Origin: Streptomyces sulphureus DSM 40104
GTDB taxonomy: Bacteria > Actinomycetota > Actinomycetes > Streptomycetales > Streptomycetaceae
Direction: 5' to 3'
NCBI RefSeq assembly: GCF_000381025.1
Contig: NZ_KB905831.1
Coordinates: 1-62,930 of the forward strand
DNA length: 62,930 nucleotides
Positions 50,961 to 58,268 of the stretch are shown here, piece after piece (position 1 is the stretch's first letter; every line of letters starts with the position of its first letter). The notes under the pieces are model-generated. The model searched no databases. It was not told where the DNA came from and saw nothing but the letters and a program-made list of their open reading frames with translations. The translations under genes and the position numbers were made by a program.

Positions 50961-52060
50961 GCCCGACCGGCCCCGGCCGCACCACGCTCGACCCGCCGCA
51001 GGCGCCGCCGGAGCCCCCGCGGCACAGCGTCACCCGCAGCCATCTGCGCACCCGCGGCGACCGGCTCTCCCTCCGCTTCGAGCTGCGCGCGGTGTACGTC
51101 GCCGCGGTGCTCGCGGTGCTCGGGCTCTTCATGGCGACGGTCGCCATCGGTTCGGGCGAATATCCGCTCAGCCCGGTCGAGGTCGTACGCACCCTGCTCG
51201 GAGACGGGCCGCCCGGCGCCGAGTTCATCGTCACGGGGCTGCGGTTGCCGCGCGCGCTCGACGCGCTCCTCGTCGGCTTCGGCATGGGCGTCGCAGGCGC
51301 CGTCTTCCAGTCGCTCTCCCGCAACCCGCTCGGCAGCCCCGACATCATCGGCTTCGGCAGCGGTGCCTCGACGGGTGCGCTGGTGGCGCTCCTCGTCTTC
51401 AACTCGGGCCCCGTACCGACTGCGGCCGGTGCCGTCGGCGGCGGCCTGCTCACCGCGGTCGTCGTCTACCTGCTCGCCCGCAAGGGCGGCGCCCACGGCT
51501 ACCGGCTGGTGCTCATCGGCATCGGCATCACCGCGGTCCTCAACTCGGTCACCTCGTTCCTCTTCGTACGGGCCGACCTCGGCAAGGCGGCGGAGGCAGC
51601 GACGTGGCGCATCGGCAGCCTCGGCGGGCGCGGTTGGAGCGACGCCGCGACGGCCGCCGTCGGCCTGCTCGTCCTGCTGCCCGTGCTCCTCGCCGCGGCC
51701 CGGCGCCTCTCGCTCCTGGAGCTCGGCGACGACGCGGCCGCCGCGCTCGGCGTCGGCCCCGAGCGGACGCGGGTGCTGCTGCTCGTCACCGGCACCGGGC
51801 TGACGGCGATGTCGGTCGCGGCCGCCGGACCCATCCCGTTCGTCGCGCTGGCCGCACCGCAGATCGCGCGGAGACTGACGCGCTCACCCGGGCCGAACCT
51901 GCTGCCGGCCGGGTGGGTCGGCGCGCTCCTCGTCGTGGCGTCCGACTGGGCCGCCGGCAAGCTGCCGGGCATCGTCCCGGTCGGCGTCGTCACCGGCTGC
52001 GCCGGCGGCGTGTACCTCGCCTGGCTGCTGTGGCGCCAACGGCGGGCGGGGCGGCTGTAG
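50957..52060 (+). CDS. fepG: Ferric-siderophore ABC permease (FecCD family), second
   Basis: The 367-residue second subunit of the permease pair has signatures LRLPRALDALLVGFGMGVAGAVFQSLSRNPLGSPDIIGFGSGAS and AAGPIPFVALAAPQIARRL. An unusually long Pro- and Arg-rich N-terminal tail (about 45 residues) precedes the first membrane segment. It begins with GTG in a GTGA overlap with fepD and ends the rightward operon. Heterodimeric FepD-FepG permeases serve catecholate siderophores in enterobacteria. Confidence 0.92.
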   Translation: MSPTGPGRTTLDPPQAPPEPPRHSVTRSHLRTRGDRLSLRFELRAVYVAAVLAVLGLFMATVAIGSGEYPLSPVEVVRTLLGDGPPGAEFIVTGLRLPRALDALLVGFGMGVAGAVFQSLSRNPLGSPDIIGFGSGASTGALVALLVFNSGPVPTAAGAVGGGLLTAVVVYLLARKGGAHGYRLVLIGIGITAVLNSVTSFLFVRADLGKAAEAATWRIGSLGGRGWSDAATAAVGLLVLLPVLLAAARRLSLLELGDDAAAALGVGPERTRVLLLVTGTGLTAMSVAAAGPIPFVALAAPQIARRLTRSPGPNLLPAGWVGALLVVASDWAAGKLPGIVPVGVVTGCAGGVYLAWLLWRQRRAGRL

Positions 52061-52074
52061 CGGGGCATCGAAGG

Positions 52075-52263
52075 GACGCACCGTCTCGCACCGCAGGACA
52101 TCCGCATCCGGAGCCATACCGTTCCGCAACGTGGGCCGGCCGCAGCAGCGGCCGTGCCGTCCCACGACGCCGCACCGTTCCGCGGCATCGGACACCCGCA
52201 TCCGAGGGCGCACCGTTCAGCAACATGGGGCGGCTGAAAACCGGAGTCGAGCCGTCCCACCAC
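52075..52263. repeat. Degenerate tandem repeat, two units of about 95 bp
   Basis: Unit 1 (52075-52168, 94 bp) and unit 2 (52169-52263, 95 bp) align along their length. Shared landmarks are CGCACCGT near the start, CCGCATCCG in the middle, ACCGTTC-GCAAC-TGGG, and CCGTCCCAC at the end. Each unit itself contains two copies of a GCACCGTTC element. Weaker further copies of that element occur at 52325 and 52353. No coding function is apparent. Confidence 0.65.
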
Positions 52264-52482
52264 GGGGAGCGCTCACATCCGGAGGCCGGGCCACCGGCGA
52301 CGCGGGGCGACCGCATGGTCAGCCGCACCGTTCCGCGGCCTTCGGCTGCGTCGCACCGTTCGGCGGACGGACGCGGGACGGCGCCGCGTCCCCGGCGCGC
52401 GTCCGCCGCCACCCGTGGAGCACCCCGCAACTCCCCGGACGGCGGGCCGACTTCGCCTCCCGAACGGGCGGCAGGCGCCGCC
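52264..52482. other. Non-coding region with decaying repeat elements
   Basis: No gene is recognisable between the tandem repeats and the reductase stop. It carries two more GCACCGTTC(C/G)GCGG elements (52325-52337 and 52353-52365), apparently outlying repeat fragments. Confidence 0.5.
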
Positions 52483-53526
52483 CTAGGGCCGCATGACGAG
52501 CTTCCCCACGTGTCCCCTGCGGGCGAGCTCCTCCTGTGCCTCGGCGGCCCGGTCGAGCGGGAACCTCGCGGCGACGACGGGCTGGACGTCGGCCCGCCGG
52601 GCCAGGTCCATGAGGAGGTCGAAGTGCGTGGGCGTGTGCATCGCGGAGCCGATCACCTGCGCGTTGTGGAGGTAGAGGCGGCGCACGTCGAAGGCGACCT
52701 CGTAGCCGCCGAGCGCGCCGGCGACGACCCACCGGCCGCCCTCGCGGAGCAGCGGCAGTCCGTCGCTCACCAACTCGCCTGCCACGACGTCGAGCGCGAC
52801 GTCGACGCCCTCGGGCGCGGCGTCGTGGACCTGCTCGGGAACGTCCCGCGCGCGGTCGAGGACCGCGTGGGCGCCTGCCTCGCGCACCGACTCGATCTTC
52901 GATCCGCTGCTGATCGCGAGCACCTTCGCCCCCCGCGCGCGGGCGATCTGCACCGCCGCGAGGCCGACCCCGCCGGACGCCCCCGAGACCAGTACGGTCT
53001 CGCCTTCGCGGAGGCGTCCGCGCTCGATCATGCCGAGTGCCGTGCCGTAGGCGGTCGGCAGCGAGGCGAGCTGTTCGTCCGTGAGCGGGGACTCCGTCGC
53101 GTCGTGCACGCGGTCGGTGCGCGCGGTGACGTACTCGGCGTAACCGCCGTCGCGTTCGCTTCCCATCAGGCCGACGGGCTGCGCGTCGGGGCCGTCGGAG
53201 TCGTAGATGGCCGGGTCGACGACCACGCGGCGGCCGACGAGGCTCTCGTCCACATCTGCGCCGACCGCCGCGACCCGGCCTGCGACGTCGGCGCCCTGAA
53301 TGCGCGGGAAGTCGATCGGGCCCCGCCAGCCCGACAGCGCCTCCGGGTCTCCCGGGCGACCGTAAGCGCCCTGCCGGGTCCACAGGTCCGTGTTGTTCAG
53401 CGCCACGGCGCCGACCCTCACCAGCACCTCCCCCGTCTTCGGAACGGGCAGGGGCACCTCCGCCGGTTCGAGCACCTCCGGTCCTCCGTGCTCTGTGATC
53501 CGCACCGCGCGCATCGTCTCGGGCAT
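52483..53526 (-). CDS. Zinc-independent MDR oxidoreductase (quinone-reductase-like)
   Basis: The 347-residue medium-chain dehydrogenase/reductase starts MRAVRITEHGGPEVLEPAEVP, the typical quinone oxidoreductase opening. The NAD(P) loop is VLVSGASGGVGLAAVQIARARGAKVLAI (about residues 178-205), and the GADVAGRVAAVGADV stretch is conserved. The structural-zinc cysteine cluster of alcohol dehydrogenases is absent. It should reduce quinones or enones with NADPH. The upstream region contains two repeats resembling TetR operators, so it may be induced by toxic electrophiles, but no TetR gene is adjacent. Confidence 0.83.
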   Translation of the reverse strand: MPETMRAVRITEHGGPEVLEPAEVPLPVPKTGEVLVRVGAVALNNTDLWTRQGAYGRPGDPEALSGWRGPIDFPRIQGADVAGRVAAVGADVDESLVGRRVVVDPAIYDSDGPDAQPVGLMGSERDGGYAEYVTARTDRVHDATESPLTDEQLASLPTAYGTALGMIERGRLREGETVLVSGASGGVGLAAVQIARARGAKVLAISSGSKIESVREAGAHAVLDRARDVPEQVHDAAPEGVDVALDVVAGELVSDGLPLLREGGRWVVAGALGGYEVAFDVRRLYLHNAQVIGSAMHTPTHFDLLMDLARRADVQPVVAARFPLDRAAEAQEELARRGHVGKLVMRP

Positions 53527-53544
53527 CGCTGGAACCTCCTCGCG

Positions 53545-53592
53545 GGTATACCGGTCTGTTTAGTGACGACCACGGTATACCGATCGGTCAAG
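53545..53592. promoter_or_regulatory. Paired operator-like repeats upstream of the MDR gene
   Basis: GGTATACCGGTCTGTTTAG (53545-53563) and GGTATACCGATCGGTCAAG (53574-53592) are direct copies 29 bp apart. Each contains a TATACCG half-palindrome, and the second includes ACCGATCGGT. The form is that of TetR/AcrR operators. They lie 19-66 bp from the MDR start and 184 bp from lplA. Confidence 0.6.
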
Positions 53593-53775
53593 TCTGCTCA
53601 AGGCGGGAACGGCGCGTCCGTGGCATGTGGCTGCCGAGGAGTTGTTCCGCGGACGCGGGGTTGTGTGACCGGGGAGCTCCGACATCGCGGCGTCGACCCC
53701 CGGGCGACGCGGAACAGCCCGGCCCCGTGCGGCGTTCACCGTAGGCACGGTTCGAAGCAACGGAGGCATTTCGGC

Positions 53776-54831
53776 ATGCACGGTGAGTACAAGATCCCCG
53801 GCGGCAAGCTGGTCGTCGTCGACCTGGAGCAGCGCGGAGGCGTCCTGCGGAACGTGCAGGTTGCCGGCGACTTCTTCCTGGAGCCCGACGAGGCGATCAC
53901 CGCGATCAACCAGTCGCTCGAGGGCGCCTCCGCCGACACGGATCTCACCGGTCTCGCGGCGAGGATCGAGGCGGCCGTCCCCGAGGACACCGTCATGTAC
54001 GGGATCACGGCTGCGGGCGTCGCCGTCGCGGTGCGCCGCGCCCTCGCCGAGGCGACTGACTGGACCGACTACGACTGGCAGGTCATCCACGAGGCACCGC
54101 AGTCCCCGCCGCTCCATATGGCGCTCGACCAGGTCCTCACCGAGGAGGTCGCCGCGGGCCGCAGGCCGCCGACGCTGCGGGTGTGGGAGTGGGCCTCGCC
54201 CGCCGTCATCATCGGCAGCTTCCAGTCCCTCCGCAACGAGGTCGACCCCGAGGGCGCCGACCGGCACGGGGTGACCGTCGTCCGCAGGATCTCGGGCGGC
54301 GGAGCGATGTTCGTCGAGCGCGACAACACCATCACCTACTCCCTCTCCGTCCCCGCCTCCCTCGTCTCCGGGCTCTCCTTCGCCGACTCCTACGCCTACC
54401 TGGACGACTGGGTCCTCGCGGCTCTCGGCGACATCGGCGTCCGCGCCTGGTACGTGCCGCTCAACGACATCGCCTCGAAGGACGGGAAGATCGGCGGCGC
54501 CGCCCAGAAGCGCATCGCCACCGGCGACGGTGCCGTCCTCCACCACGTGACCATGTCCTACGACATCGACGCCGACAAGATGCTCGACGTCCTCCGCATC
54601 GGCAAGGAGAAACTCTCCGACAAGGGCACCACCAGCGCCAAGAAGCGCGTCGACCCCCTCCGCCGCCAGACCGGCCTCCCCCGCGCCGAGATCATCGACC
54701 GCATGATCGCCTCCTTCGCCCAGCGCTACGGCCTCACCGAAGGAGCCGTTACCGCCGAGGAGATGGCCCGCGCCGAGGAACTGGCACGGACGAAGTTCGG
54801 CAGCGAGGAGTGGACGGGGCGGGTGGCGTAG
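53776..54831 (+). CDS. lplA: Lipoate--protein ligase with N-terminal accessory domain (permuted)
   Basis: The 351-residue protein attaches lipoate to E2 or H proteins. Residues 1-93 look like the accessory (LplB / C-terminal) domain of lipoate ligases: HGEYKIPGGKLVVVDLEQRG, VAGDFFLEPDEAITAINQSLEG. Residues 95-340 are the catalytic BPL/LplA domain, with VVRRISGGGAMFVERDNTITYSL and the substrate Lys region ASKDGKIGGAAQKR. In E. coli LplA the accessory domain follows the catalytic domain, so the order here is reversed. The ATG at 53776 has GGAGG 9 bp upstream. No lipoyl-dependent complex is nearby. Confidence 0.88.
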   Translation: MHGEYKIPGGKLVVVDLEQRGGVLRNVQVAGDFFLEPDEAITAINQSLEGASADTDLTGLAARIEAAVPEDTVMYGITAAGVAVAVRRALAEATDWTDYDWQVIHEAPQSPPLHMALDQVLTEEVAAGRRPPTLRVWEWASPAVIIGSFQSLRNEVDPEGADRHGVTVVRRISGGGAMFVERDNTITYSLSVPASLVSGLSFADSYAYLDDWVLAALGDIGVRAWYVPLNDIASKDGKIGGAAQKRIATGDGAVLHHVTMSYDIDADKMLDVLRIGKEKLSDKGTTSAKKRVDPLRRQTGLPRAEIIDRMIASFAQRYGLTEGAVTAEEMARAEELARTKFGSEEWTGRVA

Positions 54832-55133
54832 GGCCGCCCGTCCCGGCCGCGGGCGAGCGCCCCCACTCTCCCTGCGCCCCCGAGATCCCACGCAATCCGC
54901 CGAACTTCCCGCCAGCGCGGACCCGTTCGGCGCCGAGTCGCGAAAACCCCGACCGAAAGAGCCCCAACGCGACGAACCCCAGCGCTCCGATGGCACCCAC
55001 CGGCACAGTCGCCTCGCCCTGCGCGCCCAACACCCCACCCCACGCCCCGAATCGCCCCCGCAACCACGCCGAACCCCCGTGCGTCCCCCCTGGCGTCGAG
55101 GCGCCGCGCCCAGGCGCTGCCAGGAGGAGCCAG
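54832..55133. other. C-rich, strand-asymmetric intergenic region
   Basis: About 300 bp without a gene. The + strand is strongly C-rich and G-poor (runs such as CCCCGACCG, CCCACCCC), unlike both neighbours. No hairpin or operator stands out. Confidence 0.5.
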
Positions 55134-55544
55134 GTGGAAGCTTCCGCACGCCGAGGGCGGCGCCGTCGTCCCGGCCGTCTCGGTGCCGCCGTCATCGGAG
55201 GCGCCGCGGGGATCGCCGTGACGGTGACGGCCGTTGCGGTGCTGTGGTGGCCGCGGTCGGACGTCGTCCAGGAGAGCCGGGCCCCGGCGGACGTGCAGTA
55301 CGCGGACGGGTCGCGGCATCACCTGGCGCTCGTCGAGGAGCGCACGCTCTCCGGGCGGGAGACGTACCGTCTGGTGGTCGGGCGGGACCCGGGGCACGGC
55401 TACGGACACCACGTCGACCTCGGCGCAGGGGTCGCCGCCGAGGGGATCGAATCGGTCGCGTGGACGGCCGCGGGCGTGCGGGTGCGATTCGGCACGGGAC
55501 ACCGGGTGTTCGTCCCCGCCTCCCTCTTCGTGGGCGGTCGCTGA
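55134..55544 (+). CDS. Hypothetical protein with one membrane anchor
   Basis: The 136-residue product has a basic N-terminus (RRGRRRRPGR), a single hydrophobic segment (about residues 17-42), and then a soluble extracytoplasmic-type domain of about 90 residues rich in beta-like pattern (HHLALVEERTLSGRETYRLVVG, RFGTGHRVFVPASLFVGGR). The GTG at 55134 follows AGGAGG by 8 bp, which decides the start. I do not recognise the family. It resembles small anchored proteins common in Streptomyces. Confidence 0.65.
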   Translation: MEASARRGRRRRPGRLGAAVIGGAAGIAVTVTAVAVLWWPRSDVVQESRAPADVQYADGSRHHLALVEERTLSGRETYRLVVGRDPGHGYGHHVDLGAGVAAEGIESVAWTAAGVRVRFGTGHRVFVPASLFVGGR

Positions 55545-55701
55545 AGCGGTCCGCCGTGCGGGCGCGGCCGTCGCGGGCCATCGTGGAGACCGGGCGTCCG
55601 GCGAGGTCCGCGACCTCGCGCGCGCCGACGGGGGCACCTACGGGCTCGGCGCCGAGTACCTCTACCGGATGCTCGACTGGGACCGCGAGCAGCGCAGTTG
55701 A
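55545..55701 (+). pseudogene. Possible gene fragment
   Basis: One frame ending in TGA at 55699-55701 reads VRDLARADGGTYGLGAEYLY followed by RMLDWDREQRS, which looks like the C-terminal end of a real protein, but no start or preceding domain in the same frame is convincing. It may be the tail of a broken gene or coincidental. Confidence 0.25.
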
Positions 55702-55830
55702 GGCCCTGGCGGCGGGCTGCGGTCCAGGTGGCCGGGGCTTAGCCTGAAGTGGCTTCCGGGCTCGCGTGCGGGAGCGCCGGGCCGCGGTGCGGGCCGGCCG
55801 GCCGTCGTCGGCGAAAGGAAGGGAGCTGCC

Positions 55831-56139
55831 ATGGGAGAGGAAGTCGAGGTCGTGGACGCTCCGGGCGCCAACCGGTACGAAGCCCGGATCGGCGGTGAGC
55901 TGGCGGGGTTCGCGCAGTACGTGCGGTCGCCGACGGTCGTCGCGTTCATCCACACCGAGGTCGACCCCGCGTACGAGGGCCGCGGCGTCGGGAGCGCGCT
56001 GGCGCGGGCGGGGCTCGACGCGGAGCGGGCCGCGGGGCACCAGGTCGTACCGGTCTGCCCGTTCGTCGCGGGCTGGATTCGCAAGCACCCGGAGTACCAG
56101 GCGCTCGTCTACGACGAGGAGAGCGCGGTCTCCGACTGA
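55831..56139 (+). CDS. GNAT-like N-acetyltransferase (small, YjdJ type)
   Basis: The 102-residue single-domain protein has the minimal GNAT core IHTEVDPAYEGRGVGSALARAGLDAERAAG, with the R/Q-x-x-G-x-G acetyl-CoA loop in YEGRGVG. It is followed by VVPVCPFVAGWIRKHPEYQALV, the Cys-containing end typical of the COG2388 subgroup. Substrate unknown. GGAAAGGAAGGGAG precedes the ATG. It stands alone. Confidence 0.85.
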   Translation: MGEEVEVVDAPGANRYEARIGGELAGFAQYVRSPTVVAFIHTEVDPAYEGRGVGSALARAGLDAERAAGHQVVPVCPFVAGWIRKHPEYQALVYDEESAVSD

Positions 56140-56258
56140 ATCCGGCGGCCGGCCTGCGGGGAGGGCACCGCGCCGAGGTCGCACCCGGCACGCCACCACC
56201 GCTGGACACCCCCAAATAACTGTTTGACGGTTGCCCCCCGCCCGCCGACACTTCCGTC

Positions 56259-56807
56259 ATGCCGCCAACTTCCCCCGACGCACCGCGAGAAGAGCTGCGC
56301 GGACTCCGCGTCCTCGCGCACCCGCTGCGCCTCCGGCTGCTCTCGCTCACCACCGCACGCGCGTACAGCGCGGCCGAGGCCGCCCGCGAGCTGGGTGCCT
56401 CGCAGGCCAACGTCAGCTACCACCTGCGCCGACTCCACGAGGCGGGCCTGTTGAAGCTCGACGGCGAGGAGACCGTCCACGGCGGCCTCGCCAAGCGGTA
56501 CTGCTACGACAGGTCGAGCCGCCTCACCGCCGGCACCGGGGCGGACGAGTACGCGGCCGTCGCCTCCGCGCTCGGCGAGGAGCTGCGTCGCCGCTCACAC
56601 CGCCGCGATCCCCGGCACCCGGGCTCGCTCACCGACGCGGAGGTCTGGCTGCCGAAGGCGACGTGGGAGCGGGTCCGCGAACTCGCCGAGGAGATCGGCG
56701 AGTTGGTGCACGAGGAGGCCGTCCCCGCCGACAGCCCGGGCGCCGTCCCCACCAGCGCGACGCTGCTGCTCTTCCGCATGGCCGACGGACGGGGAGACGG
56801 GGAGTGA
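56259..56807 (+). CDS. ArsR-type winged-helix regulator
   Basis: The 182-residue product has an N-terminal ArsR/SmtB-like winged helix: LAHPLRLRLLSLTTARAYSAAEAAREL then GASQANVSYHLRRLHEAGLL. The long C-terminal part has no obvious metal-binding cysteines in the usual ELCVCDL position. This is the actinobacterial type that often regulates an adjacent transporter. It overlaps the MFS gene by 4 bp, so it probably controls that exporter. An A/T-richer element (AAATAACTGTTTGACGGTT around 56213-56231) lies just upstream and may be its promoter or operator. Confidence 0.85.
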   Translation: MPPTSPDAPREELRGLRVLAHPLRLRLLSLTTARAYSAAEAARELGASQANVSYHLRRLHEAGLLKLDGEETVHGGLAKRYCYDRSSRLTAGTGADEYAAVASALGEELRRRSHRRDPRHPGSLTDAEVWLPKATWERVRELAEEIGELVHEEAVPADSPGAVPTSATLLLFRMADGRGDGE

Positions 56808-58084
56808 AAAGCCGCCGGACCGCCCGGAACCGACCGCTCCTGAATGCCCTGCGCCGACGCAACCTGCGGAACCTCGCCGCCGGGCGCTCGCTGACACACT
56901 GCGCCAATACGATGGCGCCCATCGCCCTCGCCTTCGCCGTCCTCGACCTGACGGGCTCCGCCGCCCACATGGGGTTGGTCGTCGCCGCGCGTTCGCTCAC
57001 CAATGTCGCGCTCGTCCTGCTCGGCGGGATGCTCGCCGACCGGCTGCCGAAGAGCGTGATCCTCCAGGGCTCCAGCTTCGCGGCGGCTGCCGCCCAAGCC
57101 ACCGTCGCCGCCGTCCTGTTGACCGGAAGCGGCGGACTGCCCGCGCTCGTGGCACTGAGCACCGTCAACGGCGCCGTCGCCGCGCTCTCGCTCCCGGCCG
57201 CTGTCGCGCTCACCCCGTACACGGTCCCCGCCGGGGAGCTGCGCGCCGCCAACGCCGTGGCGCGGATGGGGGTGCAGGGCGGGATGATGGCCGGTGCGTC
57301 GCTGGGCGGGGCGGTGACGGCGGTGTTCTCGCCCGCGTGGGGCTTCGCCGTCAACGCGGTGCTCTTTGCGGGGGCCGCAGTCGCGTACCACGGGGTGCGC
57401 GTCTCGCAACCGCCCCGGGAGAGTTCGCACCCGATCCGCGAACTCCGCGAGGGGTGGCGGGAGTTCACGGCACGGCGGTGGGTGTGGCTCGTCGTGCTCC
57501 AGTTCTTCGTCGTCAACGGTGTGACGGCGGGCGGCATTTACGTGCTCGGCCCGACGATCGCCGACGACACCTTCGGACGCACCTTCTGGGGGCTCGTGCT
57601 CGCCGTGCAGATGGCGGGCGCCCTCGTCGGCGGACTCTTCGCGGCGCGCTCGCGGGTGCGGCACGCCCTGCGGCTCGGCGTCGCCGTCGTCGTCTTCGAC
57701 GCGCTGCCGCTGCTGGCGCTCGCCGAGACGGCGCCGCTCGCGCTGCTGGTGGCGGCGATGTTCGTGAACGGCGTGGCGATGGAGCAGTTCGGCGTCGCCT
57801 GGGAGGTGTCGCTCCAGGAGAACATCCCGACGGACCGGCTCGCCCGCGTCTACTCCTACGACGTCCTCGGCTCCCTGCTCGCCCTCCCGCTCGGCGAGGT
57901 CGCCGCCGGCTGGCTCGCCGAACGGTACGGCACACGCCCCGCGTTGCTCGGCGGCACCGCCCTGCTCGTCGCCGCGACGGGGCTCGTCCTCTGCAGTCGC
58001 CAGGTGCGCGGGCTCACCGTCCGCGCGAGAGCGGGCGACGTCGGGGACACTGCCGCGGAGGAGGAATCCAGCGCGGCGACGTAG
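56804..58084 (+). CDS. MFS exporter
   Basis: The 426-residue MFS protein with about 12 membrane segments is of the drug-efflux type (MFS_3, enterobactin-exporter/EntS-like topology). Signatures are NLRNLAAGRSLTHCANTMAPIALAFAVLDLTGSA and MLADRLPKSVIL. Other stretches are SLQENIPTDRLARVYSYDVLGSLLALPLGEVAAGWLAERYG. It starts with GTG overlapping the ArsR gene. EntS-like proteins belong to the same family, but this gene lacks an iron box and sits 4.7 kb beyond the siderophore genes, so multidrug efflux is the better guess. Confidence 0.85.
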   Translation: MKSRRTARNRPLLNALRRRNLRNLAAGRSLTHCANTMAPIALAFAVLDLTGSAAHMGLVVAARSLTNVALVLLGGMLADRLPKSVILQGSSFAAAAAQATVAAVLLTGSGGLPALVALSTVNGAVAALSLPAAVALTPYTVPAGELRAANAVARMGVQGGMMAGASLGGAVTAVFSPAWGFAVNAVLFAGAAVAYHGVRVSQPPRESSHPIRELREGWREFTARRWVWLVVLQFFVVNGVTAGGIYVLGPTIADDTFGRTFWGLVLAVQMAGALVGGLFAARSRVRHALRLGVAVVVFDALPLLALAETAPLALLVAAMFVNGVAMEQFGVAWEVSLQENIPTDRLARVYSYDVLGSLLALPLGEVAAGWLAERYGTRPALLGGTALLVAATGLVLCSRQVRGLTVRARAGDVGDTAAEEESSAAT

Positions 58085-58268
58085 GGCGCCGGCCCGGTGG
58101 CAGCCCGCCGCTCGCGCCGCTACAGCGCGCCGCCGCTGCTGCGGCCCAAGGGCGGCGGCCGAAGGGATGGGGCGGGCGCGGGCTCCGCCGCAGGCCCGTT
58201 GGACCGCCGCACCGCCCCACCCCCGTAGGAGCGGCGCAACGTCTGTCCCCGGAACCGAGCGCGACGCC

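Noticed and set aside
52075..52370. CRISPR array
   Set aside because: The units are about 95 bp, degenerate along their whole length, and lack the constant-repeat/variable-spacer pattern. No cas genes are nearby.
51604..53775. A rightward open frame that would extend lplA upstream to over 1000 residues
   Set aside because: It runs antisense through the conserved MDR reductase gene and the repeat region. The ATG at 53776 has a ribosome site and starts exactly where lipoate-ligase similarity starts.
55735..55753. Third iron box (GGGGCTTAGCCTGAAGTGG)
   Set aside because: Only the central TTAGCCT core fits. By eye about 10 of 19 positions match, against 17 of 19 for the two accepted boxes, and no iron-related gene follows.
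56804..58084. MFS protein as the EntS-type exporter of the siderophore
   Set aside because: It belongs to the right broad family, but it is coupled to an ArsR regulator, has no iron box and lies outside the siderophore genes, where an IroC-like exporter is already present.
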